DNA of 64,000 bases, from assembly GCF_010500915.1 (NCBI RefSeq), contig NZ_JAAAWP010000001.1:558001-622000 (forward strand), read 5' to 3'. The position numbers and the translations under genes were made by a program. Positions 58,801 to 64,000 of the stretch are shown here, piece after piece (positions within the stretch are counted from its first letter, which is position 1; each line of letters begins with the position of its first letter). Source of the DNA: Alteromonas hispanica (GTDB lineage: Bacteria > Pseudomonadota > Gammaproteobacteria > Enterobacterales > Alteromonadaceae). A model generated the notes under the pieces. That model made no database searches and had not been told where the DNA came from. It worked only from the letters and a program-made list of their open reading frames with translations.

Positions 58801-59360
58801 GATTCTAATATCGATATATAGCCTTGCAGGCTAATGACCGTGTTTTCTTTTTCGGCGAGCTCTTTATCCGTTGTCGTTTTCTTATTATTTGCCTGCTGAA
58901 GTTTGACTTTGAGATCAAGGATCTCTGCCTCTAATACAGCACCCAGCTCACCTTTGGGTAATTGAAAGGCCGGGAAGACATAATCGAACTGGTTTGTTTT
59001 TAAGCTGTAGTACCAACCGGCTAACTTATAAGCCAATCGCAACGTCATCTCTGCATCGGGTAAATCGTCATGGTATTCGTGAACTGCTTTGTTACCTACT
59101 CTGCGAAGTTTATGGAAAACCTGAATAATGTCATCATTTATCCCCGGCACTTTTGCCAGTTCTCTGATGATATCCAACTGGGTTTCGGTTCGTTCAATTT
59201 TAAGTGCCAGAGCCAACTTTTTAGCGATAGCCTCACCGAAAATACGTAACTTAGCCATAGTGGTATTAGGATCACCAGGATAATTACGCTCAGCAGCTAA
59301 GGCGATTTGATATAGCTGCTTATCGATGTCTTTAAGAAAAAGAAAGTTAGACTGCTTCAT
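55836..59360 (-). CDS. hsdR: Type I restriction-modification subunit HsdR
   Basis: 1174 aa. Residues 1-120 form a DUF4145 (HEPN-like) domain with LRRVGNKAVHEYHDDL; a coiled coil follows (about 150-220). The nuclease motif FADYVLFIGLKPIAVIEAKK (about 300, PD-(D/E)xK) and DEAD-type helicase (ATGTGKTRTAI at about 470, IVDEAHRGY at about 572, ILYEQMKGRATR at about 830) are present. It translocates on unmodified DNA and cuts it. It is the first gene after a sigma-54-type promoter and the activator gene. Confidence 0.95.
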   Translation of the reverse strand: MKQSNFLFLKDIDKQLYQIALAAERNYPGDPNTTMAKLRIFGEAIAKKLALALKIERTETQLDIIRELAKVPGINDDIIQVFHKLRRVGNKAVHEYHDDLPDAEMTLRLAYKLAGWYYSLKTNQFDYVFPAFQLPKGELGAVLEAEILDLKVKLQQANNKKTTTDKELAEKENTVISLQGYISILESKQTETQAQAEARIKALEAELKAKDVELASKTADQRKAYHAEVRKSAAKRSLNLSETETRYLIDEQLRKAGWDADSQNLNYAKGARPQVGRNIAIAEWPTGKDETGKLGFADYVLFIGLKPIAVIEAKKQNKDVCDKLNEAYRYAKTFDYDLLKQEITHAEPEQIKEAIPQYLVTWQDSSGNPFKIPFCFSTNGRAYRATVRTKSGIWYRDVRHFTNMPKALPEWHRPEELIDMLAGDKQAYNEWFAENPITDELGLRYYQKEAVEAVEKAVIKGQQDILLAMATGTGKTRTAIALMYRLIQSKRFKRILFLVDRTSLGEQALDSFEDTTIKGDTFKSIFKVSNLTDKFPDDATKIHVATVQSLVKRTLQSDEVMPVARYDCIIVDEAHRGYVLDKEQTEGEEKFRNLQDYISSYRRIIDHFDAVKIALTATPALHTIDIFGGVDKTPVYRYSYRKAVIDGHLVDQEPPVKIITKLARDNVYIGKGAEVMRLSPQGELLNDTLEDEQAFEVADFNRGLIASNFNKVVCEELVNHLDPTNKERQKTLVFCVNNTHADIVVEELRTAFKQKYPELEHDAIIKITGDSDKDSKKIQSLITRYKKDRLPNIVVTVDLLTTGIDIPYICNLVFLRKVRSRILYEQMKGRATRLCPAAGKTSFKIFDAVDLYSTLQSVDTMHPVVVRPQVTIQTLINEITAQDTYQSFEADGRSFAEHSHEQLVTKLQRITLHARSNQDRSKEVDSQIKRLDEILKAKAGCDFFSLPNVLKTKGAKQTAEILNGLPNFAHRLEQLKASLNELREMPIFTDIPDEVIEVTSKWGEHEKPEDFLEAFDNLVSTSVNQQQALATIINRPRDLTRKSLLELQEWFDAQNYDESTLRKAWKATKNQDIAARLIGHIRRAAIGDALLPFEERVDHALDKIKQSKKWNSAQLSWLERLASSIKQQVVLDDTTFKTGNYKRSGGKRKLETIFEDELASILSQFYEFIWDEPA

Positions 59361-59393
59361 GAGTGAGAATTCCTTATGTCGCTGGCTTCTATG

Positions 59394-59410
59394 AGCAAAC
59401 GGTATTCCAA
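59394..59410 (-). promoter_or_regulatory. Candidate sigma-54 promoter of hsdR
   Basis: Minus strand TTGGAATACCGTTTGCT: GG and GC separated by exactly ten bases; -12 TTGCT is perfect, -24 TTGG is perfect with an untypical rest. The transcription start would be about 12 bases downstream, near 59383, with AAGGA and the hsdR ATG at 59360 following. Confidence 0.6.
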
Positions 59411-59425
59411 TTTTTCGATGAGGTA

Positions 59426-60928
59426 TTATTTGTCTGATTCTATACCCAATCGTTTCATCCAGTTCGATAATGTTTGATGATCCTTCAGGCCAAGGATTTG
59501 CGTTGCTTGCTTCTTAACATTACCACTCGCTTTTAGCGCTGCTAAAACGTATTTTTTTTGATATTTTTCAGTCAATTGGACTATATCTATTTTATCACTG
59601 AATGACAAATTCACGTCTTCAGCATCTTTGCTTTCAACTCTGCTAATAATTGCAGATGCTATGTCTGTATCCGTTATTATGTCCTTGTCGGACCATAAAA
59701 AACTGCGCTGGATGGTCGCCATCAACTCTCTGATGTTCCCCATCCAGGGTTGGCTTTTGATAAAGTTTATTCCCTTTGGAGAAATATTCTTACTTACGTA
59801 TTCGCTATCAGTGTCGAACTGCTTATTTAGCTTTATTGAAATATCTGCCAGTAGGTCAGGAATATCATCTTGCCGCTCGCGCAATGCGGGTAAATTCACC
59901 ACCCCAACAGCTAACCTATAAAACAAATCTTCTCTGAACTCTCCATTTCCGACCATTTTAGGCAGATCCCGGTGAGTGGCGGCTATTATTCTTACATTTA
60001 CCTTTTTAGTCTTAGTGCTACCAACAGGAGTTATTTCATCTTCCTGCAATACCCTGAGCAATTTTGCCTGAATGGCAAGAGATAGCTCACCTACTTCATC
60101 TAAAAATAACGTGCTGTTGTGCGCTTGTTCAAAAAGTCCCTGATGACCTTTCTCTGCGCCGGTGAAGGCTCCCTTTACATGACCAAATAAAATAGAATCC
60201 ACCAAGGTTTCAGGAAATGCTCCACAATTCACCGCTCTCATCTTTTCATTACACCTTAAACTGGCGTTGTGTATTGCATTCGCTAGTAACTCTTTACCGG
60301 TGCCTGTTTCACCTAAGATTAATGCTGGAACATCAGTACGCGCTATTCTTTTTGCTTTCTCAACAGATTCTTTCATTACAGAAGAGTTGATGGTTAGATC
60401 AGAAAAGGCTTTATCAGTAACCAAGTCATTTATCACAGCATCAGCTGTATTTTTTGCTACTGACTTAGCTGGAGCCTGGATGATACTGGCAGGTATCTCC
60501 ACCTTGTAAAGCTCATTTTTAGGTGTGCTTTGTACAAAGTTTGAATTATGTATACCGCTCCCCACAAGCACCGACAGAGTCGCCATCGCTGGCGTGCCCG
60601 ATGTGAGATTTATAGATAACAGACTGGACTCTTTACTTAGCCCATGAAGCCATTTATATGCTTCCTGGTAAATAGACTCGTAGTGAATAGGGCTTTGTAT
60701 TTTCGCTTTGAAAATATTAATTTCTATTTTCGTTTGGCCTCGCTTTTTTGCTGTCTCTTGTAAGAAACGTTTGAATTTTTGCCACTCCTCCTTGTATTGA
60801 TTGGCTAAGATAACGACCTTATCAACCGGCGCTTCAGATTTAGCGATTGTCGTTGCAATCGCCGCAGGTTGACCATTAAGCATGTTTTCGATGTCTCTAT
60901 TGCCTAGCCATGTGAAGAGAGTATGCAT
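59426..60928 (-). CDS. Sigma-54-dependent activator with CARF-like sensor domain
   Basis: 501 aa from ATG 60928; a TTG at 60952 is weaker. The sensor (1-150) looks CARF-like: MHTLFTWLGNRDI, then VVILANQYKEEW, and the loop LSINLTSGTPAMATLSVLVG, a form of the T-G-T ligand-pocket motif seen in CARF proteins that bind cyclic oligonucleotides. The AAA+ domain is complete: Walker A GETGTGKE (about 206), GAFTGA sigma-54 loop (about 250), Walker B LFLDEVGEL. A Fis-type helix-turn-helix (ATQILGLKDHQTLSNWMKRL) ends it. This is an enhancer-binding activator, probably of the hsdR promoter 32 bases after its stop. RtcR-like proteins are a close analogy, but the ligand here is unknown. Confidence 0.85.
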   Translation of the reverse strand: MHTLFTWLGNRDIENMLNGQPAAIATTIAKSEAPVDKVVILANQYKEEWQKFKRFLQETAKKRGQTKIEINIFKAKIQSPIHYESIYQEAYKWLHGLSKESSLLSINLTSGTPAMATLSVLVGSGIHNSNFVQSTPKNELYKVEIPASIIQAPAKSVAKNTADAVINDLVTDKAFSDLTINSSVMKESVEKAKRIARTDVPALILGETGTGKELLANAIHNASLRCNEKMRAVNCGAFPETLVDSILFGHVKGAFTGAEKGHQGLFEQAHNSTLFLDEVGELSLAIQAKLLRVLQEDEITPVGSTKTKKVNVRIIAATHRDLPKMVGNGEFREDLFYRLAVGVVNLPALRERQDDIPDLLADISIKLNKQFDTDSEYVSKNISPKGINFIKSQPWMGNIRELMATIQRSFLWSDKDIITDTDIASAIISRVESKDAEDVNLSFSDKIDIVQLTEKYQKKYVLAALKASGNVKKQATQILGLKDHQTLSNWMKRLGIESDK

Positions 60929-60954
60929 TGCTACTAAAGCGCCTTTTATCAAAT

Positions 60955-60993
60955 AGTGTAAATAATATTACCTTAAATAATATTATTTACACT
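60955..60993. promoter_or_regulatory. Perfect 16-base palindrome upstream of the activator gene
   Basis: AGTGTAAATAATATTA at 60955-60970 and its exact reverse complement at 60978-60993, with spacer CCTTAAA. The AT-rich symmetric structure 27-65 bases upstream of the ATG is what an operator for a dimeric regulator or a UAS would look like. A rho-independent terminator is less likely because the stem is AT-rich, although a T-run follows on the + strand. Confidence 0.6.
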
Positions 60994-61464
60994 CTTTTTG
61001 CAAATTAAAGCTCAGTATGCATTTTGACCATCAGCAAGATTGAACTGCCTTGACACATTCAATATGGGTTCGAAAACGTCCAGATATGGCGAAGAATATC
61101 AGCATAACGCGGGCATTCCAGCGTCAAGAAATAACATGGAACTGCACTCAGCTTTAGCGTTATTTTCCATCGTAATTAATATGACTTCCTGTGTCAGTGT
61201 ATTGCATAGCATCACTTAACGTTTTTTTGCCGATATCATGTCAAAGCGAACCTACAATTCCGAGTATCTCTTCCTATGTATTGACATAGCAGTTCTCGAT
61301 GAATGTTTGTTATCACGGAATAAAAGTATCGATAAAGAACAAGATCTCATCAGATGTCCACTGATTGTCTTAACTTTAACCACACTCTAATGCTTGAATA
61401 TCGGCTGCTGATAAGGTTGAAGAACATATCGACTGAATTTTTTCGTCATTCTTTGCGAAACTAG
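60994..61464. other. 471-bp interval without a recognised gene
   Basis: Stops in all frames. It probably contains the decayed continuation of the FtsZ-like fragment and the rest of the activator's upstream region. No homology is recognised by eye. Confidence 0.35.
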
Positions 61465-61745
61465 TTATTTCAGGCCCAACGAATCGATATCGCTCTCTTT
61501 GGCTAAATCAATCAAGATTGGCGTTGCACTGCTTCCAGTGCCACCTCCTAGGCCAGCGATAATGATAATAAGGTCAGCATATTTTATTAATGAAGCTAAG
61601 GCATCTTTACTCTGAATGGCAGCATTGCTAGCTACACCTGGTTCCGCCCCGGCTCCATCCCCCCTTTGTTGCCGCCTCAATCAATACTACTTTATGATTT
61701 GTAAACCTATGCAAAGCAGCGATATCGGTACTCTCGGCAGCTAGC
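61465..61745 (-). pseudogene. FtsZ-like gene fragment
   Basis: Frames (with a 1-base shift near 61670) encode TDIAALHRF, then TKG, GDGAGAEPGVASNAAIQSKD and AGLGGGTGSSATPILIDLAK. This matches the GTP-binding part of FtsZ, where TDAQAL, TKGLGAGANPEVG and GGGTGTGAAPI occur in the same order. The second-last G of GGGTGTG is Ser, and the rest of the protein is lost. It is a decayed tubulin-type gene, not a working ftsZ. Confidence 0.6.
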
Positions 61746-62192
61746 AAAGAGAAAGGCAATCCATCTTCGCTAAACAAGGAGCCAAGATAATCGTTTCGTT
61801 AACTTTCATAGCGATTCACGGGGCGCTTCCAGTAAGTGAGCCCCTTGATCACGGCATCCGCGCGCTGCCCAGGCACTAAGTCAAAACACAGCGCATTAAA
61901 TATACCCGACCAGGACCAGGCGGACTGATATTAACGCCGGTACCATTCAGCACTGAATAAGCAAAATGCTGCGCACCAATGTGTATTTTTTAAACACGAG
62001 GAAGTGGGAGCTTTTGTAGATAATAAATTTCTAAGTTTGTTATAAACGGTTTCACTCAGTTGATAAGAAAATAGTGGCGCGCCTTTGGCGGTATCGCAGC
62101 TCTTTTTGATGAAGTAAATTGTTAATAATTTCAGCAATAATCTCGCTCGAACTTAGCAATCCCTTGGTTCTCGACACTTTACTACTTCCCAT
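61745..62192 (-). pseudogene. N-terminal fragment of a second druH
   Basis: The frame starting at ATG 62192 begins like a DruH N-terminus, then shifts near 62100 to GAPLFSYQLSETVYNKL, THWCAAFCLFSAEWYRR (matching GNPLFSYQMTHDEYRQL and SACFVIYCSEWYRR of druH) and, after stops, GLTYWKRPVNRYES and LGSLFSEDGLPF. It then passes directly into the FtsZ-like fragment. It starts 21 bases after the stop of the EH-like gene, so that gene and druH were once adjacent. Confidence 0.75.
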
Positions 62193-62213
62193 ATGAGGTT
62201 ATCTAATATACTT

Positions 62214-63998
62214 TTATTTCAATTTGTTACTGACTTCATCCGACAACTTTTTAACCCTTGCGTTTTGTGTTCTACGGCTTAACTCTTTTTGAACCATCTT
62301 TAGCTCACTAGAATTCAGTTCATACTCTGAAAAGAGCTTTTCGAATTCATTAATATATAGCCCTACAAAGGGGCGATCTGTATTTGGTCGCAATTTTTGT
62401 TTAATGCTATCGTCTTTGATTTTATCGAGTGTTATGAGGCGTTGTTTATTTTTTCTGAAAGAGGGTTCTTCCAAATCCTTTGTCACTAAAGATTTAAGAT
62501 CCACATTTTCATAGTTAGGTTTCAAATTAATTTTTTCACATAACTTAACTGCTAGGGGGTATCCTCTATGAGCCAGTTGTTTTATAAGCGATTCAGCCAT
62601 TTTCTTGCGATTTCTAGGTTCATCTGGATCACTGACTAAATCTAATGAATATAGGTAAGAGGCTTCGCTATCTCCATTCAATACTGCTTTTGCAAGTACT
62701 GTGCGAAAACCCTTTTTGTTTCCACTTACTTTTCTAATTTTGTATAGCTCAGTCAGATGACTGACCGAATTAGATGTGTTGCCTAATCTTTTTTCTCTCG
62801 TATTAAACGCGTTGTACCAATCTTCGAGATAACGTTCCCGCTCAGAAATTAACTTCAATGGAGGTTTGGGTAGTCCGTTACGAAAATCATAATGACCAAG
62901 ACCTGGACGTAACCCACTGAACTCTTGGATGTTCGGGTTGGGTGTAATATTAAACTGAACTCGAAGCATTTTTTCACAGAAATATTGCCAGAGTTTAACG
63001 TGATCATGAATTGCACTGCACGCCAACTGTCGTACCCCACTCACAGAAAGCGCAGCGTTATTGCCGAAAAAGCGATTACTATTTCGTGAAATATTTTCAA
63101 AAAGCCTAATTTCGCTACAGTTGCCCCTAAGCACCAAAAAAACAATATGGTCTTTTAACTCAAACAGCACCGCCTCGTCTTGCTCCTTGTCATTTGAAAT
63201 AACAAAATCTAAGCTCGTTTGATTGCTATTCATCAATGTATGTAACGCTGATTTTCGCGGAATAATCAGTCTTAGCTTGCCGACCATTTCGCTATAATTA
63301 GACCAAAAGCGAACTCGACTCCGCAATCGACTTATCTCGTCGTCAGTGATATTGAGATATCTTTTGTTTTCGTGCGCGCACATCATATCCATGACGTTTT
63401 GAAATGCATAAAAAGCGCTCAGTTTAAACAAAGCTTTTAACGCATCCCGCACATCAGCACTAACTTCAAACCACAACGTGTTAGTCGCGCTTGGCAGGCA
63501 AGTTTTTTCCAGCCAATCCTTTAAAGGTTGATGTATCGGCAATCGTCGTTTTAATACCCCATTGATGAGCTCGATCGTCTCTGGCGTAGTCGATTCTTTC
63601 AAACAGCGTACGAACCATAAAGAGGCCTTTTCATCATCATATTGTTCAAGAACATCCAATGCTCCTAAGACGATGCTATTTCGATAACGTGAAGAGTTAG
63701 GCAATTTGAGAAAGTGAGATAGTTGTGCAGGTACCACGTCACATTCGTAAGCTAAAGCCGCAATCTTTACAAAATGCTTATCTCTCAATGCTATTAACCA
63801 ACGTGTTCGCTGTGCCGCTACTCCACTAATAAGCGGTAGAACGATATCTAACGACCTAAGCAAAAATGTGGGGAACTTTTCTTGGCGGCCATCTAAATGT
63901 AGCGCTGCGACAAATAATGCGAGACGGCCTAATCGTTCATTTTTGCCTATCGCTTGCCAAACGAGCGTTGCAGCCCTTATCCCTTGCTCGTCACCATC
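62214..63998 (-). CDS. Partial gene, possible EH_Signature (ZorC-like) protein
   Basis: The frame is open to the right edge, so the 5' end is outside the window; at least 595 residues are present. Helical start, then a middle (RLRSRVRFWSNYSEMVGKLR, then VLFELKDHIVFLVLRGNCSE) with R-x-x-FW-x-x-Y and a buried strand pattern reminiscent of EH_Signature proteins such as ZorC of Zorya, and FGNNAALSVSGVRQLA. C-terminal helical part rich in Lys. The assignment is only a pattern impression. If right, zorA/zorB should lie to the right of the window. The gene is followed by a druH remnant 21 bases later. Confidence 0.45.
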   Translation of the reverse strand, partial: DGDEQGIRAATLVWQAIGKNERLGRLALFVAALHLDGRQEKFPTFLLRSLDIVLPLISGVAAQRTRWLIALRDKHFVKIAALAYECDVVPAQLSHFLKLPNSSRYRNSIVLGALDVLEQYDDEKASLWFVRCLKESTTPETIELINGVLKRRLPIHQPLKDWLEKTCLPSATNTLWFEVSADVRDALKALFKLSAFYAFQNVMDMMCAHENKRYLNITDDEISRLRSRVRFWSNYSEMVGKLRLIIPRKSALHTLMNSNQTSLDFVISNDKEQDEAVLFELKDHIVFLVLRGNCSEIRLFENISRNSNRFFGNNAALSVSGVRQLACSAIHDHVKLWQYFCEKMLRVQFNITPNPNIQEFSGLRPGLGHYDFRNGLPKPPLKLISERERYLEDWYNAFNTREKRLGNTSNSVSHLTELYKIRKVSGNKKGFRTVLAKAVLNGDSEASYLYSLDLVSDPDEPRNRKKMAESLIKQLAHRGYPLAVKLCEKINLKPNYENVDLKSLVTKDLEEPSFRKNKQRLITLDKIKDDSIKQKLRPNTDRPFVGLYINEFEKLFSEYELNSSELKMVQKELSRRTQNARVKKLSDEVSNKLK

Positions 63999-64000
63999 AA

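Noticed and set aside
61465..61795. Functional ftsZ
   Set aside because: Fragment only, with a frameshift and a Ser in GGGTGTG; most of the protein is absent.
1..64000. CRISPR arrays
   Set aside because: No regularly spaced repeats of 20-40 bases seen on either strand.

Overview
The window reads as a defence-rich genomic island in a marine-type gammaproteobacterium, most likely Alteromonadales-like. This is inferred from moderate AT content, a tRNA-Val(GAC) 3' end of gammaproteobacterial type, and the kinds of insertion-sequence remnants and restriction genes present. The exact genus cannot be fixed from the sequence alone.

Layout. Positions 1-3.2 kb hold a decayed transposase chimera, an N-formylglutamate amidohydrolase-like gene, a DUF3293 gene and small membrane ORFs. 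A 46-bp copy of the 3' part of tRNA-Val(GAC) at 3252-3297 looks like an attachment site. It is followed by a recombinase operon (3.5-12.1 kb): a small ParB-like protein, two very large tyrosine recombinases, and a zinc-finger/endonuclease-like protein. From 12.1 to 20.2 kb the DNA is decayed and patchy: IS481 and IS3 remnants, an orphan DUF2384 antitoxin, an antitoxin-like gene, a DUF4145-TPR gene, and a ghost copy of both the large recombinase and the end of the McrC-like gene found at 25 kb.

From 20.2 kb on, nearly everything is anti-phage defence. (1) A McrB/DUF2357 (McrC-like) pair on the + strand. (2) A minus-strand operon (37.5-25.4 kb): DUF4258, TerY-type VWA, PP2C phosphatase, Ser/Thr kinase, UPF1-like SF1 helicase, a winged-helix protein with a HEPN-like motif, a coiled-coil McrB and a McrC-like partner. 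This resembles the CoCoNuT type IV restriction systems coupled to TerY-P. (3) A minus-strand block (59.4-38.6 kb): type I restriction-modification hsdR-hsdM-hsdS, an ArdC-like metalloprotease, a polynucleotide-kinase-like gene, rmuC, an unknown gene, and Druantia type III druH-druE. (4) A sigma-54 activator with a CARF-like N-terminal sensor (60.9 kb), with a broken paralogue at 38 kb. (5) At the right end, druH and FtsZ-like gene debris and a partial gene that may be a ZorC-like EH_Signature protein.

How it fits together. I see -24/-12 (GG-N10-GC) sigma-54-type promoters in front of three units: hsdR, rmuC-druantia and the DUF4258-TerY-CoCoNuT operon. Each lies about 35-40 bp upstream of the start codon. 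One CARF-AAA+ activator gene is intact beside the first unit and a ruined copy sits beside the third. The simplest reading is that a nucleotide- or RNA-end-sensing sigma-54 activator switches on a battery of defence systems as one regulon. This is the most interesting candidate for an undescribed system here. It is inference from motifs and arrangement, not proof.
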